From Amanita rubescens (lineage: Eukaryota; Basidiomycota; Agaricomycetes; Agaricales; Amanitaceae), in contig WION01000044.1 in NCBI GenBank assembly GCA_015039365.1, positions 186,001 to 250,000 on the forward strand: a DNA stretch of 64,000 nucleotides, in the 5' to 3' direction. Shown here piece by piece: positions 19,223 to 30,768 of this stretch (position 1 is the first letter of the stretch; the number at the start of each line of letters is the position of its first letter). Below the pieces are notes generated by a model. The model saw only the letters and a program-made list of their open reading frames with translations, was not told the DNA's origin and ran no database searches. Made by a program: the position numbers and the translations under genes.

Positions 19223-20797
19223 TGCGAATTTCGGAGTTCTAGACTGCGAGAGTCAATAATACTGTTCCTGCCGGAGTAGCGAACGGAAGCGACTTGGGGA
19301 TAGGGCAAAAAGAAGCGAGGGAAGTAACACACGTGTCGGACCTGAGGGGAGTAAAGCCTTAGCGTCCCTGTGGCTGTTGGCAGGGTCCCAAGCCCTGTCG
19401 TGCGCACCGGGGGAGATAATGATCCTAGGCTCAATTCCGGGTCTTCAGTGGTACCCATTGGCGCGATGGACCAGCATGGGCAGTTGAACAAAGTTGTGGC
19501 TTGTGAAAAAGATTTCTCGTTGTGCGTTGGCAGCCATAACGCTCAGCAGCATTACTGCGCGTGAGACCATGACCAACCAAAGAGAGCCAAAGAGAGGGAA
19601 TGAGAGCCTAAGAGAGGGAATGAGAGCCTAAGAGAGAAAGAGAGACTCACCCTCCGACATTTTTCTGCAAGTTCCTTCAACTGCGATAAACGAGAGATAG
19701 GTTTTGATGTGTACATGTTCTTGACATTTTCCCATTTCTAGCCACATTCACTTCAACATCGAGCACGCCTAGCGCGCCCACCATGCATCGCCTAATCGCC
19801 CTCAGCAATGAAAGTCCAACAATAATTAGTAGGCAAGTAAGGTATCGATTATATGATTATTAATTATCATCAACGAAGCTTCATCCGGCTCTCCTCAAGT
19901 CCTTGTCTGAAATGGCTCCTTGTCACTTCCCATATGCATTATGGCATGGTCTGGTGGCAAGTCGTGCGCGCATATACTCAGTTTTTTGCTTGTTAATCAT
20001 GATCCTAGATGCATTTTCTTCTACCCCTCCCAGCCTCGGCCACACCATTCTCCCACTAAGGTGCGTTCCACCTCGTTATCATCAACGGCTGTTCAAGTTC
20101 CGTATTCATCGCCTTAGCTAGCCTCATGGGATTCAAAGTGGAGCACATCCAGTACCATCGACCAACACGAATGCGTCTGGTGCTATCCTGCTCCTCCCAA
20201 CTGCACTTGCCGTGTTCAATTCACAGCCAACGGCATGAGAAGGATTTGCATGTGCATACACTCACATAACGAGCACGTAAGAAGGCTCACATTTACCAAT
20301 AAATGGACTAACCTGAACAATCCGACTTCACGTTGAGAAAAGCGGCCACGCAGACACGCTACAGCGGGTTATACAGTGAGTTCGCCCACCGATGCTTCGC
20401 CATTCTCCATCGTTCACATGCATATAGTGTCTTGCCACGTTCTTGTCTTTAAGTCACATGGAATATTGTTCACTCAACAGGCATGCCTGTTCCGCTGTAT
20501 ATGCGCCTTTCTGATCCCCCGAGGAGCATCACTTGCCCATTTCTGGACTCTTAACTGCCAGTGCTGCTTATTTGTATGTTACAGCCTAACGCATGTACAC
20601 TTTTGTTAGCTTTCAATCAAAAAAAATATCACACTTTAAAACTTCCACACTTTCGAAAGGGGAGAAAGTGGTCTCATTCCCTTTCAAGCGTAAAAAGACC
20701 TTCTCTTCGAAAGTGATAATTAACTTATTAAGACATAGAATGATACACGCGGAGACAACAAAGGACACGATGCTTATCCCTTAGTCATAACAACCAA
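19223..20797. other. Intergenic region with purine-rich AGAGAGCC tract
   Basis: No gene was recognised. At 19575-19650 there is a degenerate tandem AGAGAGCCTA/AGAGAGGGAATG tract on the plus strand, followed by CATTTTTCTGCAAGTTCC (about 19660-19678). The same pair of motifs occurs at 21897-22010 and 29375-29455. The region could hold a decayed gene related to the one at 22009, but no frame supports this. A short stem-loop (CACTTTC...GAAAGTG) lies near 20650-20675. Confidence 0.4.
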
Positions 20798-21051
20798 TAG
20801 CTATCCTGAGAGCCACCCTACGATCGTCGTCCAAATAATTCCTCATACCCACGTCAGGGTAATATCCTCTGAAGTATGCACGCAGTTGACCAGAGCTGAG
20901 ATTATCGATGTCGTGTTTGTCGTGTAGCTATCCTGAGAGCCACCCTACGATCGTCGTCCAAATAATTCCTCATACCCACGTCAGGGTAATATCCTCTGAA
21001 GTATGCACACAGTTGACCAGAGCTGAGATTATCAATGTCGTGTTTATTAGA
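20798..21051. repeat. 127-bp tandem duplication in the end of the Mug135-like gene
   Basis: The unit starting TAGCTATCCTGAGAGCC is at 20798 and again at 20925, nearly identical. It covers the last codons of the gene at 20902-21833. Because 127 is not a multiple of three, the duplication changes the C-terminus: the current frame ends ALRIATRQTRHR, whereas the outer copy would give ALRIAIGCYD and a stop. Confidence 0.8.
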
Positions 21052-21833
21052 CAGCTTCGGGAGTACACCCTGAATTGATGTTAGCATTAAGACGAGTGGT
21101 AGTGAAGCTATAAGGAGTACTTGTTGAAGTTGCGTAGGGTCTCTACCATCGTTGAACCGCACGACCTTTAATTCGCTTGGAAAACCATCACGACAACCTC
21201 TGTTGTATGCCTATACTGGCGCTTCAATACACAGATCTGAGAAAACATGAACAACGTACGACAGCGCTCATCTGCTCCACTCTGTTCAGTTGATCTTTCA
21301 ATTGGTCAACTTTCCGATCCGTCTGCTCAACTCTCTGATCAATCCGCTCAACTCTCTGATCAATTCGCGCTAGATCCTGCCGAATTTGACGGATTTCATC
21401 CTGGACACCTTCAGCCAACTGATTCAGTTGGTCCATTGTTGCAAGCCGACGCAAGTTCCCCTGTATATCCAAAAGCAATTGCTCTATGCCAGCATTGGCA
21501 CCTGTGGCATGTAATTTCATAAATGAAATGTTTATAATTCACGGACGTACCAAATCCCATGTGGGCGGCTGTGACTTGAGCATGATATTTGTTAGCATTT
21601 GCAAAGTCGGCACTGCCTAATCTAGTGTAACCTGCGCAGATAACCAGTAAGTGATGTGGAAAGGCTCAATTAGTACCTCTGTAGCCATCCACGGTCTGCA
21701 GATAACGCCATGAGTTGACAATGTCATCATCGGTCAGAGGCGAGTGAGGTTGCGGTGGGTATTTATCCTCTCCGATGATAGCAGGTCGCGGGGGACGTAA
21801 GATGGGCGGCATTTCTGGGTGTGCGTCGGCCAT
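20902..21833 (-). CDS. Mug135-like coiled-coil protein
   Basis: Start ATG at 21833 (MADAHPEMPP). Exons: 21833-21677, 21631-21551, 21501 to about 21256, then from about 21198 to the stop at 20902; the last junction is uncertain. The middle has clear heptads (RIDQRVERIDQRVEQTDRKV), a parallel coiled coil. The C-terminal part (FNDGRDPTQLQQ, then LSSGQLCAYFRGYYPDVGM and DDDRRVALRIA) resembles the Mug135-like C-terminal domain common in mushroom-forming fungi; this assignment is from memory of the family pattern. S. pombe Mug135 is a meiotically upregulated protein of unknown function. It is divergent from the gene at 22009, leaving about 175 bp between the starts, which may be a shared promoter. 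The C-terminus is altered by a tandem duplication. Confidence 0.6.
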
Positions 21834-21896
21834 AGCGCTCGGCGAGTGTTCAAGTTGGATGCGTCGTCGATAGAGTGATTAGTAGTAGTGTAATGA

Positions 21897-22008
21897 ACCA
21901 AAGAGAGCCAATGAGAGTCAGTGAGAGCCAAAGAGAGCCAAAGAGAGCCTAAGAGAGAAGGAGAGCGTCCTCTCTGAGGCTCTCACCATTTTTCTGCGAG
22001 TTCCTCCA
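21897..22008 (+). promoter_or_regulatory. AGAGAGCC tract plus CATTTTTCTGCGAGTTCC leader motif
   Basis: Tandem GAGAGCC(A/T)A units at 21900-21965 are followed by CATTTTTCTGCGAGTTCCTC directly before ATG 22009. The same arrangement is seen at 29375-29452 (before ATG 29452) and, less well kept, at 19575-19680. Three copies in front of different sequences suggest a shared promoter/leader, either from gene duplication or from a mobile leader. Function is inferred from position only. Confidence 0.45.
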
Positions 22009-22485
22009 TGCCGGGTCCGAAGCCTCTTCCTGCCAAGAGACGTGCACTCGTTTGTGCAAGGATCCTAGGGTACCTACTTCACTATGTTTCAACCAATCTC
22101 CAACGACAGAAGGCCGCACCACATTTGCTAGAAAGGTAAACAGTTGCTGTGACGATTTTGCTCCACTCGCACTCGCCAATGAGAATTTTATACGTTGTTG
22201 TGAGCATCCACTTCTTCCGTACGGTTTCAGTTGATGCAGAGTCAAGTCAAACGCACCAAAGGTCCCACCCCAGCGCCAAGCGACCATCCTTCCCGCCCGT
22301 CGTTTGATATCGCCAAAGAAGCCTTACGTGAAGAGGTGAGAAAGCCACCCGAGAATCATGATGCTGCTAAAGCCCAGGTAAGTTCATTCATCGGAAAATT
22401 CAGCTATTTGACGGGAAAACCCCAGGTGCTTGAAAGGGATAGATATCGATGTGCCCTTACGGGGAAGATTGACTCGAAGAGTTAA
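22009..22485 (+). pseudogene. HNH-nuclease-domain-like gene, 5' part, truncated
   Basis: ATG 22009 begins MPGPKPLPAKRRALV. Splicing at GTAAAC (about 22136) to TTTCAG (about 22229) leads to MQSQVKRTKG...AKEALREEVRKPPENHD. A second intron (about 22379-22423, GTAAGT...CCCCAG) joins to VLERDRYRCALTGKID. The pattern RDxYRCxLTGxxD is typical of the HNH-type domain found in many mushroom proteins. The frame stops soon after (TTAATAG, 22481-22487). TQAAH, the next expected motif, is readable about 50 nt later in another frame. I read it as a broken gene. HN residues of the active site are not recoverable in one frame. Confidence 0.45.
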
Positions 22486-22555
22486 TAGTCTTGTCTTGTG
22501 GCAGTGACAGATCTCACAAACGAGCCCCAGGATCCACTCAAGCTGCGCATACCGG

Positions 22556-23170
22556 ATGCTTGTTGAAGACCATGATCATCGTGATACCAGCTGGACAAAC
22601 GTGTTGACCGACACCATCCATTTAGAGGGAGACAACCATGATGATTTTTGTGGTCGTCCGTTTATCGATGCAATCCTGGGTGTTGAGTATGCCTCTCAGA
22701 CGTCTAAGGATAACAGGATCTCAGACTCAAATTTAACGCAGGGAAAAAGCAAAGAAAGTGCATGCTACATTATCAGACTTCGACTGTGCTGTGCGTGCAT
22801 CCTTGGAAGTAATAAGCTACGTGAACCACAAACTATTGGAGGCGAAATTACGGTACGTAACGGATCGTCTGCCAGGCGTAGGCTTACGTGTAAAAAGGGA
22901 ACGCCCATGTTCATCTCGAGAGCGCTGTGCTTGCTACCATCTGAGTTCGACGCTCTGATGCCGCAGTTCGGTTGGGCTTGCGAGCAGGTCTTCCCGGGGG
23001 ATTTTACGGGCGTTCATCAGCGTCAACAAGAAGTGACCGCTTTCCTTCAAGTTGTCAGACAGCTTAATTACAAAGGTCCATCGATCCCACAGGTAGTAGT
23101 TCATACGGCCATGCACGACGCAGAATCCCAGGATACGGTGGTGTGCAACAGGGTGCGGGATGATGTGTAA
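22556..23170 (+). pseudogene. Fungal protein-kinase-like (FunK1-type) fragment
   Basis: Two frames together give kinase-like motifs: HATLSDFDCAV (22755-22790; a DFD/DFG-like metal-binding site), then KKGTPMFISRAL (about 22893-22928; activation-segment GT-x-x-F/M) and VVVHTAMHDAESQD (about 23094-23136; HDxES is typical of FunK1 proteins). The N-lobe is not found and frame changes are needed, so it is decayed. The family call rests on short motifs only. The HNH relic directly upstream may be part of the same locus. Confidence 0.35.
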
Positions 23171-23436
23171 ATGCGGTAGGCCGCAGGCATGGTCATTGGT
23201 TGTGTGGTGCCGTGTGCCAGGTAAGCCACATTAACCTAGTCATTACTGTTAGGACCATCATACACGTGCCTGTACCAGATCAAATGGAGTTTTTGCATTC
23301 CAAAGCTATGTACAAGATCAACCTGGAATTGTGCAAGAAAACAATGCGCCTGAGTACGACTAATACTTATAGTGTAGGATGCCTGGCATGTAGTAGTATC
23401 ATATGGGATGGCTGTGCAAAATGACGCGAAAACGAG

Positions 23437-24527
23437 CTACATGTGACCCAACATCCTCTGCCCACCTGTGGGCTGATGTGCATGCAAACATTGTAACATA
23501 TGATAATGACGATCATCATACTGCCAGCTCCAATCCAATTTTTGATCGTATTGAAACCCTTGGCGTACAAATAAATCATGGAACATGTTGCGGAGAAACA
23601 AGTAATCTGGTTGTCCATCGAAAGGGAGGGCGCGAGCATAGTCCAGAAAAATGCCAAATTCGGGCGGGATGCCGCGGCAAAGCGTATCGCTCTGAGTTGT
23701 TGCTATCTTTTGATCCATAATCCGGTCATACTTCTCCTGCCTTGTACCACCTTTCATGCCTTGCCACGGGAGTGAGCCATGAAGGAAGTACATCAAGACA
23801 TAGGCGAGCGATTCGAGATCATCTCGACGGGATTGTGCTATGCCCAAGTGCGCATTGATGGAGGTGTACCAAGCATTGCCGGTGAGATTAGGCTTGCCCT
23901 TTCTGTAAGGAATGTGGAAACGGTCACGGAATTTCTTCGTGCAACCGAAATCAATGATGTTGACGTGGTGCCTGCAACTGCCAATACCCATCACAAAGTT
24001 TTCTGGTGTGATATCGCAATGAATGAATTTTTGAGAGTGAATATACTCGACATGAGAAATCTATTGACAATGAGACTGAGGACAAATGAATGATAAATGA
24101 TCTACACACCATCTGATCAGCAAGTAATAGAACTGTCTTGAGGGTAAACTTGCGGTTGCACAAGTTGAAAAGCTCTTCAAGTGAAGAGCCGAGAAGTTCA
24201 AGAACCAAAGCGTTATGACCGTATCCTGTCGAACCATACCAGAGAAATAAAGGCATGCCAATTAACCCACGAAGTGCCTTGTAAACCCTTGATTCGTACT
24301 CAAGTCGTGGATATCTGGCATTGACTGATTCGAGTTTAATGGCAACTTCCAGCCCTGTACGGATGTCAATTCCGAGGTAGATGTCACCTGGAAATATGAG
24401 TATTGAAGAAAATGGGCTGTGCAGACTCAGAAGACATACTGGATGAGCCTGAACCGATCTTGCTACTGAGCCAATATGATCTGCCAATCGCTCGAAGGTC
24501 AAACTTGCCAGAAACAGTATCTGTCAT
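23437..24527 (-). CDS. Casein kinase 1-like protein, 329 aa, with altered catalytic loop
   Basis: Exons 24527-24440, 24387-24110 and 24060-23437 (introns 52 and 49 nt) give 990 nt, 329 aa plus stop. Kinase landmarks are KIGSGSSS for the glycine loop (family KIGSGSFG), VAIKLES, IIDFGCTKKFRD, YTSINAHLGIAQSRRDDLESLAYVL and LPWQGMKG. The catalytic loop reads FIHCDITPENF where the family has HRDIKPDNF: the Asp is kept, but Arg is Cys and the loop Lys is Thr. Activity may be low or lost. Intron positions match the split copy at 5190-19222, so the two are duplicates. It lies between a fungal-kinase relic and an unrecognised gene. No frameshift is seen. Confidence 0.85.
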
Positions 24528-24639
24528 TGGTTGTATGTTCTATGGAAGTGAGTTAGCAATTCCTGCAATGCAAACGAAGGAAGCGATTGAAAGAACGGGC
24601 AAAAGAGACTATATGAGCTAGGCCAGCCTGCACGTGTAG

Positions 24640-25118
24640 AGATTGAATATACGTAAAGGGGGCCTTAATAGCTGATAGGGACCAGTGACCCGCTACAATA
24701 GCTTTTGTCATCCGCTGAGCGTGGGTTTCAGCATACTCCTGCTTGGACCATTGCATTTCTTGATAGGGTCGTTCTATCTCCCCTTCGAATTTTGCTTTCG
24801 CCGGTAGTATTGGAAGACATTGGAGATAGACCTTAGAGAACTGGGAACCGAAAATGGATTGCGGAGTGTCAAAATTCAATTGACCTGTCAGGGTCCAATG
24901 CCTGAGGGTAGGACCGGTAGGTAGTCTAAGAACGATCGCCCTGAGTGTGGCACCAGTGACTTAATTTGCACGCGTCGAGAGCGGACTTGCACCATGCGCT
25001 GAGTCTTGATCCCAATGGTCAACGCAACTGGAAAAGTCAGAAAGTTGTCGTCGATTGCCCTATATTCGAAGTTGAAAGCAGAAATGCCAATTCTGAGTTC
25101 GGAAATCGTGCGTAACAC
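24640..25118 (-). CDS. Unrecognised protein (two exons proposed)
   Basis: Minus ORFs 25118-24915 (MLRTISELRIGISAFNFEYR, then RMVQVRSRRVQIK) and about 24879-24640 (NFDTPQSIFGSQFSKVYL, then EMQWSKQEYAETHAQRM) read like one protein. The intron between them, with acceptor CCTGACAG, is proposed near 24886. The segment is rich in Gln, Arg and Ser. No domain is recognised. It could extend upstream to 25398. It may be the 5' part of a gene whose 3' end has decayed before the CK1 gene. Confidence 0.3.
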
Positions 25119-25469
25119 CTGCTTACTAAGTTACTCACCGACCCGGGTAACCTCCTTACGCTCCCTGACTACCGTTCAGTCCAACGGTATCGGCTCAGAG
25201 CCTCGGACAAATCTATTGCTTACATTTCAATAAAATCATGTCTTCTGCTGTAAAACTGGCCAAGGATGTCGATTTGAAGAACCGGTCATGAACGAGCTCA
25301 AGCTGATCAGCAGTATTTTCGGAGACTTTCGGAATATGTCTGGTTGCAAGATGAATACACGCAGAAATGCGCAGAGTACGATCACATGGATTGCACATTG
25401 ACAGCTGTTCTTTGCTCAGATTGATGGTAAGTTATCTTTGTAGCGTGTGGTATCAGGATTCTAAAGCGA

Positions 25470-28400
25470 TTTGCAGGTGCCATTCTTCGCAACGCGCGGA
25501 ATACGAGAGGCTTCAGTCTGAAACTTCTGAACTCGCTATACAACTTGCGCAAGCAATTGCTGAGCGCGAAGCGCAAGGAAGCCTTGCCAAAGACAACACA
25601 CAGAAGTTGAACCAGTCGCTTCACGAGAATGGACTGTTGCAGAAACAATTGGGTGATCTTGGTCATCAAATTCAATCACTGCTCCGTGAAATTGGCCGAC
25701 TTGATGACTCTACTTTGCTTCATATGACAGAAGACGTACACGCACATAGCGGCGGAGGATACCACTCTCTCGTCACTGTCCTCTTCAAATCCATTAGCGG
25801 GCTGCAGGCGCAGAATCAGAAGCTTCTCCAGATCGTGAGAGAACTTTCGAGCAAGATGGAGTTGGAAGAGAAGGAGTACAGGGACGCGATGGAGAGAGAA
25901 AAGCGAAGCGATTAGAGAGGCTCATGAAGCTATGCAAGAGTTGGCAGCATGGCTTGAGAGTCAAAAGAAGAACAGCGAAAGCATCATCCAGTCATATGTG
26001 AAGGAGCGGAACACGCTCGAGACTATGCGGAGAAGGCGACGAGTAACACGGTCACTGGCTAGTGTCGATGGCGGTTCTGCTGCCGCTAGTGTTGAGAGGC
26101 AAAGTGACTTGGTGAAGGAGCTGGCTGAGGTCCAAAGTCACTTCGACGCGAACACTTATTACATGCTCGAGAGGGCCAATCTCAGCGGCGACTCACTCTT
26201 CGTCGACGAACTTGCCCACTTAAGCCAAGAAAGCGGCCGTACAAGCCGCAAGGGACAGGGGACAGCTCAGTTGTGGAAATCGGAGCCATGGCAGACGAGC
26301 AGAGAGCGCTTGTCGTTATCGTTGGACCCAACACGGGTACTAGTATGTACTTGAACACTGGACTCGCATTGATCTACGCACAATAAGACAAAAGTTTAGG
26401 CTATTCAAAAGGGAAGAGTGACAGAATCTCGAACTTAAGGTTCGACGTTACAGTACATCGGTTTATATACATGTACAGAAACACAGCCGTATCGTAAGTA
26501 GAACAAGGGTGATAGCAAGTATAGGTAGAACAGGGAGCATAGGGGATGGTACGTGTATGAACAAGGGGTTGGGCATAGGGTAAACGGAATGGGGATCGAT
26601 AAGAGAACGAGGTAGTCCATTTGATGAACATAATGGGGATATGACGAAGGGGTAGGTATATACGAAAAAGTAAGCATGTCCGACGTGTCATGTAATCATA
26701 ATGTAGGAGTCCGTACCATGTTTGTAACACGATGAGGGAGGCTCATGAAGCTATGCAGGTTCTGCTGCCGTTTCTATTGAAGGGCAAAGCGACTTGGTGA
26801 AGGAGCTGGCTGAGGTCCAAAGTCAGTTCGACACATACAGGACGGAGATGGGCGTCGACTCAGTTTGTCTAAGAGAGGATCTTCGCGTCGCAGCGGGAAG
26901 GAGCACATCTTGGAGCTGCTCTCGCCAAGGCCAATGCAAGGATTGAATATCTAACTGGTACGCATCTACTGAGCGCCTATCTACCGAGTCTAACTGCTGG
27001 AAAACTAGATCGTCACCGTATGCACCAAGAGAAATTCGCGTTTTATCCCAGGCAAGTAGATGACTTGACAAAGCGCAACCAGAAGCTTTTCGACCAGTGG
27101 ATTCGGATCGACATAGAGTGCAGCAGAGCAACTGAAGAGTTGCAGATTGCGACTGGTCAAATTGAGCAGCTGCGCAATGAATCCGCTAACTTGCGAGCAG
27201 AGAAGAAGATTTGGGAAGTACGGTATTCTAATCGCCTTATCCAGTTTAGTGTATCGACTCTTGATTTAGGTGTACAAAGCCGGCTGGTCGGAGAGAACAA
27301 GACTCTTGCATTGGAGCGGGGACACTTATCCGATCTCGTGTCTAACGTGCAGAAGATGCACAATGACCTCGAACGTGCCGGAGAAAATGACCGCCGCAGC
27401 TTGGAAAGCCAGTTGCAGACACTTGAAAGCCAGACATAAGTGTGGAGAATTTGTAGATCGCTTCCACAAGCTGACAATATTAATTAGGCAGGAGCTACGC
27501 GCTCAGCTCGTTCAAGAGAGGGATACAATCCGGCATATCAACCTCCAAAAGGAAATCAAGCTCAAGGAATTGCAGAGCCACCTTGACAGGAATGTACGTT
27601 ATCCCGAGTCTCTCGGGAGGGAATATACTTATTTAACGATGCGGATGCAAGACCTGTCGAGGACGTGGGAAAGCCTCGTTGGCGCTGAGAACATCTGGAG
27701 GAGCGTGTTGCAGACCTCAACAGACAGGTTCAAGGCAGTGAAGAGAAACTTTCTGTTTACAAGCGCAGACCTGTGGCTGACCACGGAATCTCTAACAACA
27801 TTGGCCAAGATATGAGTCGCGAGCAGCAACTAGAGACTGAGGTCGCAGAACTAAGGTAAGATCGGACTTCTGTAGCCCAAACCGCAGCTTCATCTAGATG
27901 AACATGTAGGTCTGCCTTTAAGGTCGCAGAATTCGACCTTGCCACTTCCCGAGGTCACGTCGAGCAGTTCAAAGAGATCAGTCAAGCAAGCGAGGTGGCC
28001 TTGAATAACCTCAATTCAACCTACGAGGATTGCAAGATGTCGACAGGGGCTGTGATTGCTCGACATGAGGCTGAATACGCGGCTTTACAAGAGCGCTTAC
28101 AATTAGCACAAGAGGAGCTGACGCAACTGAAAGGCAGGCAGGATGAACTCCAGAAGGCCCTCGATGCTGAGCACGCTGCTTGGGTTAGCGACAAGAAGAC
28201 ACTGGAGGACACCATCGTTGATTTGAGCACTTCCGAGAGAAACACAGAAACGGACCGTTCTTCTCGTGAGGACGACATCCGTCAATTAGAAGAGCGTGCC
28301 AAGGTTAGTGTATACCGTCGAGCTTATACATTTGTTATCTAACGACATTTGTAGGCTACAGAGGCATGTTATTCCAACGAAGTTGTTTCTCATGCCGACT

Positions 28401-29350
28401 CCATCAAGTCTATCAAGAAGCTGAAACACGATCTAACCGGTGCTGAAAGCTGCATGGGACAGTCTCACTGTCGCTGAAACGGCCAAGGCCAAGCTTACGA
28501 CATCTGAAAACAGGCTGGGGCAACAGGGAAGCTCTTGACAAGGAGATTGCAGATCTCGATGCAAGGTGAGAATACTACACCTTGCAATGGTCCGTTTTGC
28601 TAATCCAAAATAGGATGTTTCGGAACAGAACAAGCTTCTCCATCAGCACGAGTCGAATCCGTCAGCTTACAAGCCACACACATCAGGCAGGCGGCTGATT
28701 CATCAGCTGCTGCACAGGCGGAAGGTGATGCTCCCGCTGATTCGGACACAAAACTCATCGAACTCCGTCAAGTTGTGCAGTATTTGAGGAAGGAGAAGGA
28801 GATCGTCGACTTGCGATTGGAAGTCGGCAAGCAAGAGAATGCTCGGTTAAAGGGTCAGGTCGATCATCTCTCATGTGTTAGATGAGGCAAGAATCTGCTT
28901 CGCAACACGTGGAACTTGTCGAATGAATCAATCAGATCAATATTCTCTGAGAGAGCAATGCGACCCTGCGCGCTGACTGCGAGAAACACGCTAAGTGTAC
29001 AAGGGAGCTGGAAGCTAAGTTGAAGCGAGTATCGGCAGAGCTTGAGCCTGTGAAGGAGAAATCCCATACTTCGCAGGCAGAGCCGGAAGCTTCAGAAGCA
29101 CATGTAGTTTGTCTGGAGGAGGAGAACCGGAGATGGCAGGAACGTAATGCAGGTGATGCTGAGCGTGACTCGGCTGTCGCTCTGGCAGTAGAGAAAGCTA
29201 AGGCCAAATTCGAAATGGCAGGCACCGTCAATAGCTCTGAAGAGTCTAAACGTCACGAGGAGGAGCTGCACGCCATGCGCGCAACACAGGCACTTGCACG
29301 ACATCATCAAGCACAAGATCGAGTGGTTGCATTAAAAGGTGGGGACTTTC
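25470..29350 (+). pseudogene. TPR/Mlp1-like nuclear-basket coiled-coil gene, decayed
   Basis: Long coiled-coil coding pieces lie in one order on the plus strand. At 25590-25890: NGLLQKQLGDLGHQIQSLL and ISGLQAQNQKLLQIVREL, the family signature of NUA/TPR/Mlp1-2 proteins (nuclear pore basket). At 25932-26150: SIIQSYVKERNTLE and QSDLVKELAEVQSHF. At 26765-26870 the last motif is repeated and followed by YRTEMGVDSVCLREDL. Then 27020-27439 (IEQLRNESANLRAEKKIW), 27500-27830, 27995-28340 and 29020-29340, all Glu/Lys/Gln-rich. Several frameshifts and a solo LTR interrupt it. Family members are about 1,800-2,000 aa; this locus covers perhaps half. It is a pseudogene or partial duplicate. Confidence 0.75.
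26344..26731 (+). repeat. Solo LTR related to the LTR at 58488-58943
   Basis: It ends CCATGTTTGTAACA. Colinear motifs are shared with 58488-58943: TCGAACTTA-GGTTCGAC, ATACGAAAAAGTAAGCATGTCC, GACRTGTCATGTAA, ATAATGYRGGAGTC. It separates two copies of GGCTCATGAAGCTATGC in the TPR-like gene (25917 and 26738). No 5-bp duplication was found, so the left border is approximate. The insertion is associated with a local duplication of gene sequence. Confidence 0.6.
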
Positions 29351-29374
29351 GTGACGTGAACATTATGGAGAGGG

Positions 29375-29830
29375 CCAAAGAGAGCCTAAGAGAGCATCAC
29401 AGCCACATATCCGGCGCCACCCCCTCTCTCCATTTTTCTGCGAGTTCCTCCATGTCAGGTCAGCCTGCTGGTGCGGTGTGTCTTACTACTGCTACTGGCA
29501 TTCCGTGCTAATACGAGTCATTGAAATCCAGGCTAATGGTCCACCTCATACCTAACAATGTGAGAGGCCGGGATTGGGCTGTTTTAGCTGGTACCCTTCC
29601 CCAAGTTACATTCCGTTCAGACGACCCCTCACTGCCTCCACTGGACCCGTTACCTTGCCCTCCACGCGGCCTGCACCAAGGTTGCCTTCATGTCAGGCAC
29701 GGCCGAACATATTGACATGGTCATGAGGGACATAGAGGATATTAAAGTGCTGGCTGCTGATGGTTCATCTGCTAAAGTTCTGGCTCATGCATTACAAACT
29801 TGTGCGGCCAATGCGTAAATTCAAGGTTAC
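29375..29830 (+). pseudogene. Leader-motif copy and unrecognised short gene fragment
   Basis: AGAGAGCCTAAGAGAG at 29382-29397 and CATTTTTCTGCGAGTTCC at 29432-29449 precede ATG 29452 (MSGQPAGAVCLTTAT). Further fragments follow in shifted frames, including AEHIDMVMRDIEDIKVLAAD (about 29703-29762) and a stop at about 29818. The parts look coding but need frame changes or introns that I could not define. The family is not recognised. Confidence 0.25.
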
Positions 29831-30768
29831 GAAGTTACTACCCATTCTTGTTTGGTTTTTTCAACTCGCTCTTTTTTCTGCATGGTTCAAATTATATACG
29901 ATTACATCTGAGAGCAACAATGCTGCGCTTATCAGCGATCCTCTACTTATACATTAGCAGTTCTCAGGATTGGCCCGTGCGATGCATCTTAAGTTCAACT
30001 TTGCACGTGTTTTGATCATGCTCACCCTCTGACTCGCACCTCCACGTACTCTCCTCACTTGTGTCCTCACCATCCCCATGATCCATGGCACAGAAGACTC
30101 CAGGGGCAGACTTTACGTCGCTCCCAAGGGATAGACTCCGGGTCACCCTTTCACAATCAAATCCGTGCCAGACTATCTCCTGCATTGAATCTATCTGGTA
30201 AGTCTATCCCTGCACGTCCCGTATCTACAATTAATGGATCCTGTCACACGCATCACCACATACTCATCTACCCATGAGGTGACAAGACTCGTGCTCACTC
30301 AATGTTGACCGTACCTGGGTAAGTCCTTTACTTCCCTACTATCCATCTGCTAACTTCCACTGTTGGCGAGTCAGGAAGAAGAGTCAAGAGGCCAGGGATG
30401 CGGGGTTCGAGTCAGTAGTGAGTCTGAGTCATGTGGCAGGGTATTCGGAGTTTAACTTTGAGCTCGATTACGTCCAGTGGCTTCGAGACCGAGACCATGT
30501 TCGAAAATTGAGTTTCGCTGGAGTTTGGTTCTTTTTTGGGCGTGTTTGATAGAGTGCTTTAGTCATTACAGACTGTTTCGGGCACATGGGATGCAATCCC
30601 GAATTCTTGCTCAGCACACTTGAATCATGTGGTACAGCTAGACATACCAGAATACTTGTGCGGACGCCAGAGACATGGGAGTATATTAATCCATTCTTGT
30701 ACCTACAATGTTACATTGAACGTGTCCACTAGGCCCATGTTGCTCTTTCATGATCGCGACCATACCTA
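29831..30768. other. No feature recognised
   Basis: Short ORFs only, in both strands; none has a recognisable motif or a supported intron pattern. A few GT/AG candidates (for example GTAAGTCC near 30321 and near 30201) hint at remnants of spliced sequence, but no frame supports a gene. Confidence 0.3.
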
